Source of the DNA: an uncultured Schlesneria sp.
GTDB taxonomy: Bacteria > Planctomycetota > Planctomycetia > Planctomycetales > Planctomycetaceae
DNA: 49,422 nt
Direction: 5' to 3'
NCBI GenBank assembly: GCA_903904835.1
Contig: CAIVEI010000033.1
Span: 1-49,422 of the forward strand
The position numbers and the translations under genes were made by a program. Below are positions 1-9,401 of this stretch, piece by piece (positions within the stretch are counted from its first letter, which is position 1; each line of letters begins with the position of its first letter). Under the pieces are notes generated by a model that saw only the letters and a program-made list of their open reading frames with translations, did not search any database and was not told the origin of the DNA.

Positions 1-137
1 GCAGCGCCAAGCCCGGTTTTGAGTCGTGGTTGTGCATGTGTCTCCTCTCGCAACATACGACCAGCATACAACATACACACGACATTGGCGGATTAGATTT
101 CAGTGAATTTTGGGCTAATCAATGATGGAAACGGTAG

Positions 138-863
<726 letters not shown>

Positions 864-892
864 ATCTGTCCGATCGATGAAAGATCTCTGGT

Positions 893-926
893 CTATTCAG
901 AAAAAGATTCGGACGTGTCGTCCGAA
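893..926 (-). terminator. Rho-independent terminator for the large secreted-protein gene
   Basis: A perfect 8-bp stem (908-915 pairing with 919-926) has a 3-nt loop. On the minus strand it is followed by a T-rich run (complement of 901-907). It lies just past the stop codon of the minus-strand gene ending at 948. Confidence 0.7.
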
Positions 927-939
927 CTTCAAAGCCTTC

Positions 940-969
940 AATAGAGCTCATCGTTCGATGAGCTCTATT
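940..969. repeat. Perfect 14-bp hairpin spanning a stop codon
   Basis: Positions 940-953 are perfectly complementary to 956-969 with a 2-nt centre. The hairpin contains the last codons (RIELIER) and the TGA stop of the minus-strand gene ending at 948. There is no T-tract on either side, so it is not a classical terminator by itself. It may protect the 3' end or help separate the two convergent transcripts. Confidence 0.6.
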
Positions 970-3803
970 CGTTTCCAGAACGCCGTTTCATTCTGCCAGT
1001 TGTTTGACTGGTTCAGCACTTCCAGCACGACCTTCTGGCCGGCAAATTTTTCCAGATCAATCTGAATGGTTGCCCATCCCTTTTGAGGTGTGGTCAGCGT
1101 CTCATCAATCAATTGATCATGGATGACCTGCCCATTCGCGCGAACGACAAGTTGCCAATCGCACTGCGCCTGATGCGAGACGTGCAGATCGAGCAGCATG
1201 GGCCGATCCTTGGGCAGAACCGCAGCCCCGCGAAGGATCAGCGGTTTGTCGGCGGCATTGGCATGAGTCCTGAAAATATCAGTCTGACCATTTTGCGCGG
1301 TATGCCAAACCAGCCCATGAGCCATATCGAGCGACGAAAACAGCGGTGCAATTCGCGAAAACTCGGCGGCGTAATCTTCGCGGCGGGCAATCGGCATCAT
1401 GCCGTTCCCGTCTGGCTTTGATGGAGCGGGTTGCGGGTTCACGAGCAGCCTGGAGGCGTACTCCAGATCCACATTTGTTCGAGCTAGATAAAAATGATCA
1501 AACCACGCCGCATCACCGTCAACGCAGTTCAGTGACAGACCCGTCACATTGAACAGGCCGAAATCACCAAACAGATCACGTTGAACCAACTGCCATTCGC
1601 GCGGCAAATCCCCTTGCAGCCACAGTGGAAACGGAGCCTGCGCTGTGACCACGCCTCTTTCGTAGACGTAGCCATATTTCTGTCCTCTTTCATCAGCGAC
1701 GGTTGTTCGACGCCGGCCTCGATTCGTTCCGCTGAAAAACGGTCCTCCGTCCCCCAGCCGCCCTCGATTGGCAAACTGCACTTGAATCCGAGTTCCCGTC
1801 TGCTTTTTCCAACTGAAAACAACAAATCGATACTGCCCAAGTTGAGGATGTTCGCAGATCATGACGTCGAGACGTGGGATGGATGGATTCTCGACAGAGG
1901 GGGGGGAGACTTTCAGTGAACGAGAGCCAGAATAGGGTTTATCGGTATCTGTGACGACCTTTCCGGCCCCTCGATTCAGCAGGGCTTTAAACTTTTCGTC
2001 GTCCTCAAATACGGTTAAGAGTCCAGGCCGTTCAGCCCCTGATGAAAATCCGCGCCAGTCAACCCAGGATTTTTCGTCGGTCGGATAAACAACGACTTCA
2101 ACTGTCGCGGTTTTCCCTTGAAATCGCTGGACGTTTACCAACATCGGTTCTGGATCGGTCATTGACTGCCTGATCGGCACATCGAACTCCCCGAAAACTC
2201 GACCGTCGATACGAACCTGAACTGTTGACGGTGACGTATTGTCGGCAAATCGACTGCCAACCAACGACAACCAAGTATCACCAGCACCGATCTTGACCTT
2301 GCGAGACAGAACTGAAAACACATCTGTCGGACGTGTGGTCAGGCGAAATTGTGGATCTCGAACATCCGTCACATCGATCACATTTGCCACGTTCATTGAG
2401 GCTGCGTCGGCAGGCGAAAGCGTCCAGCCAATCAGCCCTGGCAATCGAGCCATTCGCCGCGTGGATACCTCGGACTCAAGCGCGAGGGGGTCCAGTCGCA
2501 GTTCTGGTTCGTACCAGTTCAAAACATCGCGAACATCAAACGGATCTGCCCCGGCGGGACGCCCGTCATGAGCCATCTCGGTCCGAAATGAGATCCGACG
2601 CTGTTCGGCTCGACCCGCTGGAAGATCCTGCCAGGCGACATTCCCAACAAGTGACGAACCAATCAGGTTCGTCTGTTTCATCACGGATTGGCCGTCCGCA
2701 ACCAGAACCTCAACGTTGATGCAGCCACCGCTCTCAGCGATCCGGTCCAACCCGAATTTCGTTCGCACGGCACGGGCCGTCTCAGGGTATTCAAACACCA
2801 GTTCTGAAGTTCCCTGGACTCCAAAACCCCAGCCAAACTCTTTGTCGGACGATCGAAGCGGACCTCGCACGATGTTTTGATCCAACTGATAGTCCCACAT
2901 CCCGCCGAACACCGCTCGATGCGTTGTTTGAATCGGCATCAGATTAGACATAGGAACCTCGTTCGGCGCGAAAAATCGCCAACTGCGAATGGTACGGTAC
3001 CGAATCCATACCGAATCAAGACTCCAAGCCGGCTGAATCAATTGATAACAATGATCGTACCGATTCTTGTCGCCATGATGTCGCGACTGAAAGCGTTCCA
3101 GTGAAGTGGTCAACCGGCTTCCATCCGTGGCAATGACTTGCATCAACCGAGACTTTAAATGAGGTGAAAGTACGGCCAACTGTTCGTAATAGGCATTCCA
3201 GGGATTCACTTTAAGGAGATGAATTTCGCCAAGGTCCGAAAATGAAAACTGTTTGACACCGTCGTTCGTCACCAGAATGATTCCCTGCGCCGACCAGCGA
3301 AGCGACCGATATATGATCGACGCACCGGTTCTCAGCCAGACCGTTCCCGGCTGCAGTTCTTCAGAGCCAACGTGTTCCCAGACGATCTTCCGCACCCATT
3401 CGGTCGTCACTCGCAGCTCTGCGGAGATGTTCACATCCGGCGGTTGAACTTCCAAAACGGGTTTCACGACAAGAAAGGGAGGCTTCGTTTCATACGGGTT
3501 CTCACCCCCTTCGAAGTACGCAACGACTTCGCCAGCCAGTCTGTCGCCCCCTTCGAATTCGACGTATGTCCCGGGCTTTACGTTGGTCGTTTGCTGTCGA
3601 TCAATGATCCACCGGACTGGAGCACCCGGATCAAAAAGTGCTCGCCCCCCGATTTTGGGCTGCGAGTTTGGTTCGTTCCATTCACGGATTTCTGCTTCTT
3701 CGGCACGAGTACCGTCCGCAAACATCGCCACAAATCGCTCAGCCGCGATGCAGAAAGACGGAACGAAAAGCAGCAAAACAGAAATCAGCCAAAATCGAAT
3801 CAT
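948..3803 (-). CDS. large secreted protein with NPCBM-like domain, function unknown
   Basis: A 951-residue protein with an N-terminal signal peptide (MIRFWLISVLLLFVPSFCIA, cleavage likely near AA-ER), so it is exported. The ATG at 3803 has GGAG six bases upstream; a TTG one codon earlier is a less likely start. Residues of roughly 310-430 (GFGVQGTSELVFEY... FGLDRIAESGGCINVEVLV) resemble the NPCBM carbohydrate-binding module, which suggests sugar or polysaccharide binding. The rest is beta-rich with no catalytic motif I recognise. The C-terminal 150 residues could be a second jelly-roll-like module. It stands alone, with a terminator immediately downstream. A cell-surface carbohydrate-binding role is inference only. 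Confidence 0.8.
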   Translation of the reverse strand: MIRFWLISVLLLFVPSFCIAAERFVAMFADGTRAEEAEIREWNEPNSQPKIGGRALFDPGAPVRWIIDRQQTTNVKPGTYVEFEGGDRLAGEVVAYFEGGENPYETKPPFLVVKPVLEVQPPDVNISAELRVTTEWVRKIVWEHVGSEELQPGTVWLRTGASIIYRSLRWSAQGIILVTNDGVKQFSFSDLGEIHLLKVNPWNAYYEQLAVLSPHLKSRLMQVIATDGSRLTTSLERFQSRHHGDKNRYDHCYQLIQPAWSLDSVWIRYRTIRSWRFFAPNEVPMSNLMPIQTTHRAVFGGMWDYQLDQNIVRGPLRSSDKEFGWGFGVQGTSELVFEYPETARAVRTKFGLDRIAESGGCINVEVLVADGQSVMKQTNLIGSSLVGNVAWQDLPAGRAEQRRISFRTEMAHDGRPAGADPFDVRDVLNWYEPELRLDPLALESEVSTRRMARLPGLIGWTLSPADAASMNVANVIDVTDVRDPQFRLTTRPTDVFSVLSRKVKIGAGDTWLSLVGSRFADNTSPSTVQVRIDGRVFGEFDVPIRQSMTDPEPMLVNVQRFQGKTATVEVVVYPTDEKSWVDWRGFSSGAERPGLLTVFEDDEKFKALLNRGAGKVVTDTDKPYSGSRSLKVSPPSVENPSIPRLDVMICEHPQLGQYRFVVFSWKKQTGTRIQVQFANRGRLGDGGPFFSGTNRGRRRTTVADERGQKYGYVYERGVVTAQAPFPLWLQGDLPREWQLVQRDLFGDFGLFNVTGLSLNCVDGDAAWFDHFYLARTNVDLEYASRLLVNPQPAPSKPDGNGMMPIARREDYAAEFSRIAPLFSSLDMAHGLVWHTAQNGQTDIFRTHANAADKPLILRGAAVLPKDRPMLLDLHVSHQAQCDWQLVVRANGQVIHDQLIDETLTTPQKGWATIQIDLEKFAGQKVVLEVLNQSNNWQNETAFWKRIELIER

Positions 3804-3943
3804 CAATCACTCCAGAAACGACGTCCGCTCAGTACTCGATGACATCTGACCCATGATGTTTCCACACGTCGAATCGAAATCTTCGCGAAACAAACGAGTC
3901 CTTGTCATGTTAAACCAAATCGAATCGTTTTGCCGTTCGGCGA

Positions 3944-4732
3944 TCATTCCGCGTGACAAGATCGGTCAAGATGTACGTATCCTCCATCAACATGGATCAA
4001 CTGACCCGTCGTATGGCTGGAACATTCAGAGAGCAAAAAGGCGACCGTATTGGCAATCTCGGTGCAGGTCGTCATTCGTTGTCCGAAAGGGATGCGCGAT
4101 TCGACTTTGCGACGAGTTTCCTCGGGATTGGGAACAGTGGCCAGCCACGTCGCATACATCGGCGTCCAGCACTCTGCGACGATGACGGCATTCACTCGGA
4201 TACCGTATTTTTCCAATTCGATTGCCCATTCTCGCGTCAAAGCGTTTCGCCCACCGTTCGCCGCAGCGTAAGCGGATGTCGCTCCTTGTCCTGTCTCGGC
4301 AACCTTCGAACCGACGTTAACGATCGCTCCTCGCGACTTCTTTAATTCAGGGAAGGCGAACTGAGCCATCTCATAATAATGGACCAGGTTCTTTCGGAGT
4401 GACGCGAGAAACCGTTCCGTGTCGCCGTTTTCCAGGCTGACCCCATCGTTGATCCCGGCGTTGTTAACAAGTCCTTCGATTCTGCCAAACTTTTCGATCG
4501 TCGCATCAACTGCATGTCGACAATCCTCGGTTCGATTCAGTTCTGTCACGACCGACCAGGCTCGATGCCCGGCGGTTTCAATGGCCTTCACTGCACGGTC
4601 GTTATCGTCCGAGTTTCGGCCGATGATGACCGGGATTGCCCCTTCATTAGCGAGTACCTCGGCAACCCCCAGTCCGATCCCCTTGGCCCCGCCGGTGACG
4701 AGAATGACTTTTTCTTTCAGTTGAAGATCCAC
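3944..4732 (-). CDS. SDR-family oxidoreductase, L-fucose dehydrogenase-like
   Basis: A classical short-chain dehydrogenase of 262 residues when started at GTG 4732. That start gives the family N-terminus (MDLQLKEKVILVTGG) and has AAGGA about 10 bases upstream; ATG starts at 4780 and 4840 would add unsupported tails. The nucleotide-binding TGGAKGIG is at 13-20, NNAG near 90-93, and the C-terminal SSHTTGQLIHVDGGY block closely resembles sugar (L-fucose) dehydrogenases as I remember them. It probably oxidises an aldose or polyol with NAD(P). An oddity is that the active-site motif reads Tyr155-Ala-Ala-Ala-Asn159 instead of YxxxK; the AAC codon is unambiguous. A KDPG/KHG-type aldolase gene 7.5 kb away could act in the same sugar-acid route, but no operon links them. 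Confidence 0.85.
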   Translation of the reverse strand: MDLQLKEKVILVTGGAKGIGLGVAEVLANEGAIPVIIGRNSDDNDRAVKAIETAGHRAWSVVTELNRTEDCRHAVDATIEKFGRIEGLVNNAGINDGVSLENGDTERFLASLRKNLVHYYEMAQFAFPELKKSRGAIVNVGSKVAETGQGATSAYAAANGGRNALTREWAIELEKYGIRVNAVIVAECWTPMYATWLATVPNPEETRRKVESRIPFGQRMTTCTEIANTVAFLLSECSSHTTGQLIHVDGGYVHLDRSCHAE

Positions 4733-4957
4733 GTGGGTGTTTTCCTTGAGTAGTAAGTGATCTGGATCGAGTGAAGGCATCTTTGGATTCTTCTTTTCGC
4801 CGATCGGTTCAAACTCTGCAACGATCCTATAGCGTTTCAACTGGTAGAATTCCGGCAGACCGCCAAAAAGATGCGTGACTTTTATTCGTTCGCATTTTAC
4901 CTTGTTTTAGTGATGCAATGCGACGGGCTGGCTCGTTCACAACGAAAGGCTTCATCG

Positions 4958-5731
4958 GTGAATAACCTCCGCTCTTTCACCGTTCTTCTGGCGGTCATGA
5001 CATTCGTAAACATCTCTTACGGTTTTGCTGTGGAAACGAAATGGGGAACCCTCCAGGGCCAGATAGTTCTCGATGGCGACGTTCCCAAGTTGCCGCCGCT
5101 GGTTACTGCCGTCCCTGGTATAGTTAATCAGGATGTGCCGGACGAACGTGTTGTTGTCGACCCCAAGACGAAAGGGATCGCCAATATCATCATCTATCTC
5201 CCAAGTCGCCCTCTTTCTGTTCATCCCGATCTCGAAAAGTACGGCAACGTCGACGGAAATGATAAGACCGATGATGAAGTCGTTTTCGACAGAAAAGACG
5301 GTCGATTTGTTCCGCACGCAATGATTGTTCGCACCAACCAGAAAATTCGGTTCCTGAACAACGACGCAGTGGTACACAATGTCAAAGGGCTTCCTATGAG
5401 AAATAACCTTTTTAACTTCCACGTGAAGGCGAACGATCGAGAGGGCGTCGTGGCGCAGCCGATGTCGAAACCGGAGAAGCTTCCATTCGATGTAAGGTCT
5501 GACATTCACCCGTGGATGCGTGCGTCCATGCTCATTGTCGACCATCCTTATGCCGTCGTGACTGGCAAAGACGGGCGATTCGAGATTCTGAACTTGCCCG
5601 TCGGTAAGCATGAATTTCGCATCTGGCATGAGGCTGCCGGTTTTCTCGAAAAAAAATATGTGGTTACGATTGAAGAGGGTGTGAATCCTCAAGAACCAAT
5701 GAAAATCACACCGGAAAGGATCTTGAAGTAA
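4958..5731 (+). CDS. secreted cupredoxin-like protein with regulatory-like C-terminal domain
   Basis: About 257 residues from the GTG at 4958, which has AAAGG eight bases upstream and begins directly at a signal peptide (VNNLRSFTVLLAVMTFVNISYGFA). The further-upstream ATG at 4871 would put 29 odd residues before it. The middle part (HAMIVRTNQKIRFLNNDAV, VHNVKG, DIHPWMRASMLIVDHPY) matches the pattern of cupredoxin-like domains common in planctomycete exported proteins. The end (VTGKDGRFEILNLPVGKHEF) matches the carboxypeptidase-regulatory-like beta sandwich. In relatives the segment before HPWM usually carries a Cys copper ligand (CDIHPWM); here it is Ser (RSDIHPWM). Periplasmic copper or electron-transfer function is therefore doubtful. 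Confidence 0.7.
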   Translation: MNNLRSFTVLLAVMTFVNISYGFAVETKWGTLQGQIVLDGDVPKLPPLVTAVPGIVNQDVPDERVVVDPKTKGIANIIIYLPSRPLSVHPDLEKYGNVDGNDKTDDEVVFDRKDGRFVPHAMIVRTNQKIRFLNNDAVVHNVKGLPMRNNLFNFHVKANDREGVVAQPMSKPEKLPFDVRSDIHPWMRASMLIVDHPYAVVTGKDGRFEILNLPVGKHEFRIWHEAAGFLEKKYVVTIEEGVNPQEPMKITPERILK

Positions 5732-5820
5732 CGAACTTCGATTAATTCAGGTTGGGTACTAAAACCGGAACAGGCGACTTCAGGATTGGATTTGAATTCG
5801 AAATTCCTTCGACGCCAAAT

Positions 5821-5845
5821 TCAAGATCCAAATCTTGGATCTTGA
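5821..5845. repeat. Perfect 11-bp stem-loop between two genes
   Basis: Positions 5821-5831 pair perfectly with 5835-5845 around a 3-nt loop. It sits between the cupredoxin-like gene (ends 5731) and the DUF4058 gene (starts 5884). It has no T-run, so it may be an mRNA-end hairpin or an operator rather than a standard terminator. Confidence 0.5.
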
Positions 5846-5883
5846 CTGCAAGTCGGGTACGATGTCGGCGAAGGGAGCTTTTT

Positions 5884-6621
5884 ATGCCGCTTCGCGACCA
5901 TTTTCGGCCGCCAGTTGAGTCACGCCACTCCTGGGATGAATTGCATGGCGGTTGGCCGATGGTCATCGTCCAGCAGATGTTTCCATTGTTACCAGAAGGA
6001 TTCGTTGCTGCGCCCAACGTCCATCTTGGATCTGCGTTTGAGATTGATGTATCAGCGTATGAGCAGGATGGGCGGGACGAATTTCCATTTCAAAGAACGA
6101 TCGACAGCGATGCTGCTGTCCTTGCTGAATCGCCACCGCCGCCGACTCTCACACTTGAAATGGAAGTGCCCGACCAGGACGAATACGAGGTGCGGATTTA
6201 CGATGAGCGTCATGGACGCCGGTTGGTTGCGGCGATCGAATTGATCAGCCCGTCGAATAAAGATCGTCCCGAAAGTCGGCAGGCATTCGCCGCCAAGGTT
6301 GCAGCCTTGTTACAACGAAATGTATGCGTGTCGATAGTAGATGTTGTCAGCGTTCGCCAATTCAATCTCTACGCGAATGTTCTGGAACTTCTTGGCGGCA
6401 ACGATCCCGCGTTGGGGTCATTGCCGCCGTTTCTTTACGCTGCGACCATCCGTGGCCGGAAACGTACGCGGCAGCCATCCTTGTTGGAAACATGGTTTTA
6501 TCCAATGGAAATCGCCAAACCATTGCCAACTCTTCCGATCTGGCTGGATTTGGACTTGAGTATTTCCGTCGCTTTGGAATCCAGCTACGAAGAAACCTGC
6601 CGAGTGTTGCGAATCGTTTGA
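5884..6621 (+). CDS. DUF4058 family protein (copy 1)
   Basis: A 245-residue protein starting at the ATG at 5884 with AGGGAG just upstream. The open frame extends further 5' but without family similarity. It begins MPLRDHFRPP and carries the family blocks ELHGGWPMVIVQQ, LLPEGFVAAP, EYEVRIYDE and IELISPSNKDR, which are shared with the second copy at 16392-17114. DUF4058 proteins are uncharacterised and are often multicopy in planctomycetes and cyanobacteria. There is no signal peptide, so it is probably cytoplasmic. It is not in an operon. Identity with copy 2 is moderate, so the pair is an old duplication. Confidence 0.85.
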   Translation: MPLRDHFRPPVESRHSWDELHGGWPMVIVQQMFPLLPEGFVAAPNVHLGSAFEIDVSAYEQDGRDEFPFQRTIDSDAAVLAESPPPPTLTLEMEVPDQDEYEVRIYDERHGRRLVAAIELISPSNKDRPESRQAFAAKVAALLQRNVCVSIVDVVSVRQFNLYANVLELLGGNDPALGSLPPFLYAATIRGRKRTRQPSLLETWFYPMEIAKPLPTLPIWLDLDLSISVALESSYEETCRVLRIV

Positions 6622-6782
6622 CGGATGCTTTGGGGCGCGCGGATTGATCTTGAGCAAGATTTGCCGGTTCAGTACAAACCGTTCTCATCTCTGAAGGTCG
6701 GTCTGCGGCATGCCGGTCGCTGGCGACATTCTGGCATTTTTGGTTTCGAACTTTCGATCGACTCGGCATGGAGGCCTCGCCG

Positions 6783-8159
6783 ATGCGTTTTCTGTTGCTG
6801 ATTGCCGGTGCAGCGGTGTTTGCAAACGGTATGGTCGTTCGTGCCGACGACCGTAAGTTTCCGTATGAAGCGATCGTCGAAGCAGAAGATGGTGAAAACG
6901 TTCGCAGCGGGCCGGGGCCTAAATACTATCCCACCGACAAGCTGCAGAAGGGGGATCGAGTAACGGTTCATCGCCACGATCCGGGTGGTTGGTGCATGAT
7001 TTCTCCTCCGCCAGGAAGCTTCAGTTGGATCCGCGCTGAGCATGTGCAAAAGAGTGGCAAGGACAGTGGTGTCCTGAAAACCAATGGCGTCGTTGTTCAT
7101 ATCGGCAGCACAATAAATCCTGACGAATTCACGACCGTTCAAGCGAATCTCTCGAAGAGCGACGCGGTTGAGATCCTCGGTGAGAAAAACTTCCAGTTCG
7201 AGGATGGCCCTCGCTTAATGTACAAGATCAGCCCCGTAAAGCGGGAATGGCGTTGGATTTCTCGCAAATCGATCGTTGCAGTGGACTCATTACGCGCCGA
7301 CCCCTTTCCGTCGGATCAACCACAACGAAAAAAACGAACCGGGCCTGTCGCGAACGCAGAAGACGAGTCGTTTGCGCAACCGATCTCCACGGGATCAAGT
7401 TCAAATGAAACTGTCGTCGATGCAACGGCTCGCACTGAAAAGCGAGCATCAGAGAACGCTGGAGTGCGAAGGACTGGTCCAGATCCCGAGCAGATGACTG
7501 CCGGGCGAACCAGGCTCAATGAAATCGATGAACACTTCCGTGAAATGATTCGACAGGAGCCACCAACCTGGGATCTCGATTCGCTGGAAACCCTTTACAA
7601 GGAACTCGACGAAGACATTGGAGTCGCATCAATGACTTCGACAATTGCCCTGCGCTTAGATGCCGTTAAAAGATATCGAGGAATCCAAAAGAACTATTTG
7701 GAATTTTCTCAAATCTCAGCCGAAACAAAACAACGCGATGCACAATTGATGGCATTACAGACGCAGCCTGGAGCCGCACTGCAACCGGTTGAAGTTCAAA
7801 ATACCATTCCTTCGAATGTGCCTCCGAACGTCATGGCAACTCCTCAACCAAACATGCCACAACCGACGCCAGCACAACGACCCGCTCAGCCTCAGACACA
7901 ACCCTCAGCACCGGCGTTCGACGGTGCTGGGATCGTACAGAAGATGGCAAAAACATTCCCTGGCGGGCCGCAGTTTGTGCTGATTGCCCCCGATGGTCGG
8001 ATGTTGTCCTTTCTAACCCCTTCGCCTGGAGTTGACCTGAATCGTCATGTCGGACGAGCGATGGGTGTCACCGGCCAACGCGTCCATCGAAATGACTGGA
8101 ATGCCGATACGATCACGGTTCAAAGCCTGCAACCCGTGCAGTTGAAGGGGACTCGCTGA
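6783..8159 (+). CDS. exported protein with tandem bacterial SH3 domains
   Basis: 458 residues from the ATG at 6783; the upstream ATG at 6768 overlaps the likely ribosome-binding GGAGG (6770-6774), which favours the later start. A signal peptide (MRFLLLIAGAAVFANGMVVRA) is followed by an SH3b module (EAEDGENVRSGPGPKYYPTD... GDRVTVHR... SFSWIRAEHV, residues about 30-85). A second, weaker SH3b-like module (VVVHIGSTINPDEFTTVQ... WRWISRKSIV) follows. Next come a helical region and a long Pro/Gln-rich linker (about 335-380). Such modules usually bind peptidoglycan or peptide ligands in the periplasm. There is no catalytic domain. It appears monocistronic. Confidence 0.75.
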   Translation: MRFLLLIAGAAVFANGMVVRADDRKFPYEAIVEAEDGENVRSGPGPKYYPTDKLQKGDRVTVHRHDPGGWCMISPPPGSFSWIRAEHVQKSGKDSGVLKTNGVVVHIGSTINPDEFTTVQANLSKSDAVEILGEKNFQFEDGPRLMYKISPVKREWRWISRKSIVAVDSLRADPFPSDQPQRKKRTGPVANAEDESFAQPISTGSSSNETVVDATARTEKRASENAGVRRTGPDPEQMTAGRTRLNEIDEHFREMIRQEPPTWDLDSLETLYKELDEDIGVASMTSTIALRLDAVKRYRGIQKNYLEFSQISAETKQRDAQLMALQTQPGAALQPVEVQNTIPSNVPPNVMATPQPNMPQPTPAQRPAQPQTQPSAPAFDGAGIVQKMAKTFPGGPQFVLIAPDGRMLSFLTPSPGVDLNRHVGRAMGVTGQRVHRNDWNADTITVQSLQPVQLKGTR

Positions 8160-8270
8160 TTTCGTTTTGATGCGCCTGAAGCGAGTCCAAAGGTTGTTTG
8201 ATCTTCCTTCTTGACGACCCCGGCTTTAGTCTGTCATGAATAACGGTAACACCTTAAAGAGTAACGTTTC

Positions 8271-9233
8271 ATGACAACGATTCCATTCATTCCGCGACAT
8301 CCACGTGCTGCAGCCGTCCTCTCGCTGATCGGCAACACCGCACTCGTTCCATTACGGTTTGAGGCGGAAGGTTTAACGATTCACGCCAAGTGCGAGTTTC
8401 TCAATCCGAGTGGAAGCATCAAAGACCGGCTGGCAAAAACCGTGCTTGTGGATGCCGAGCGGCGAGGTCTGTTGCAACCCGATTCTGTGATCCTCGAATG
8501 TTCCAGCGGTAATACGGGGATCGCCTTATCGATGCTCGGTGCCGCGATGGGGTATCGAGTGACAATCCTGATGTCGCAAGGGGCGAGTGTTGAGCGGCGG
8601 CACCTGATCCAGCAACTCGGAGCAAAACTGATTTTGTTTGAAAGCGAAGGACGCTACCAGACAGGGATCACGATGTCGCGAGAAATGGCTGCGGAGGACA
8701 GTAAATACTTTTTGCCCCGTCAGTTCGAAAACGTCCTGAATGTGGAAGATCACGAACTGCATACGGGGCGTGAGATCATTGAGCAACTGGATGGACCCGT
8801 CGATGCATTTGTCACCGGATACGGTACTGGCGGCACATTGGCTGGAATTGGCAAGGCACTCAAGTCGCGGTATCCCAATGCGAAGGTCTACGCAATGGAA
8901 CCGTCCGAAGCCGCGCTGCTTCTCGGGGAAATGCCCTGCTGTCACCAGATTGAGGGGATCGCGGACGGCTTTATTCCACAATTGCTTAAGGATGCTCCGC
9001 TGGACGGTGAAGTCAAAGTGACCAGCCGCGATGCAATGGCGATGACAAAACGCCTGCACCGCGAGTTCGGTTTGCTCGTCGGCACTTCATCCGGTGCCAA
9101 CGTTGTTGCAGCTCTGAAACTGGCTCGTGATCTCGGCCCGGAAAAACGGGTTGTCACCCTGTTGTGCGATCGAGCTGAACGATATTTCAGCACATCCTTG
9201 TTTGATCACTCAACTAACCCATCGCCTCACTAA
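8271..9233 (+). CDS. PLP-dependent cysteine synthase-family enzyme
   Basis: A 320-residue fold-type II PLP enzyme of the cysteine synthase / cystathionine beta-synthase group. The PLP lysine is K51 in NPSGSIKDR, the substrate-binding loop is SSGNTG (78-83), and the phosphate-binding glycine loop is GYGTGGTLAGIG (about 179-190). It likely makes cysteine or a related amino acid from O-acetylserine, O-phosphoserine or a similar donor in the cytoplasm. Length fits CysK/CysM without a CBS domain. I cannot separate CysK, CysM or a specialised homologue (for example siderophore-type SbnA), so no gene symbol is given. Its 3' side holds a palindromic repeat and a terminator shared with clpX. Confidence 0.88.
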   Translation: MTTIPFIPRHPRAAAVLSLIGNTALVPLRFEAEGLTIHAKCEFLNPSGSIKDRLAKTVLVDAERRGLLQPDSVILECSSGNTGIALSMLGAAMGYRVTILMSQGASVERRHLIQQLGAKLILFESEGRYQTGITMSREMAAEDSKYFLPRQFENVLNVEDHELHTGREIIEQLDGPVDAFVTGYGTGGTLAGIGKALKSRYPNAKVYAMEPSEAALLLGEMPCCHQIEGIADGFIPQLLKDAPLDGEVKVTSRDAMAMTKRLHREFGLLVGTSSGANVVAALKLARDLGPEKRVVTLLCDRAERYFSTSLFDHSTNPSPH

Positions 9234-9236
9234 CGC

Positions 9237-9318
9237 GGATAATCCTTTAGCCCGACGCGCAAGCGAGGGATCTTCTCTTTTCTTACGGAAATAAAATCCC
9301 TCGCTTGCGCATCGGGCT
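9237..9318. repeat. palindromic intergenic repeat, family 1, copy 1
   Basis: Arms of 22 bp at 9249-9270 and 9297-9318 are complementary with one mismatch, around a 26-nt loop. The same element, including its leading GGATAAT, recurs at 12895-12976. Core arm: AGCCCGACGCGCAAGCGAGG. It is a REP-like element between cysteine synthase and clpX. Confidence 0.85.
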
Positions 9319-9344
9319 GCCGATAAACGTTGCTCCAAACAACG

Positions 9345-9381
9345 AAAAAGCCCGACCAGGTTTCTTGGTCGGGCTTTTTTT
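9345..9381. terminator. bidirectional Rho-independent terminator
   Basis: A perfect 14-bp stem (9345-9358 with 9366-9379) has a 7-nt loop. It carries an A-run on the left and a T-run on the right, so it can end both the plus-strand cysteine synthase transcript and the minus-strand clpX transcript. Confidence 0.9.
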
Positions 9382-9401
9382 ATCTCTTGTGCTATCTGCG
9401 A

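Noticed and set aside
9237-9318. CRISPR-like repeat
   Set aside because: Only a single palindrome per locus, no regularly spaced direct repeats and no cas genes.
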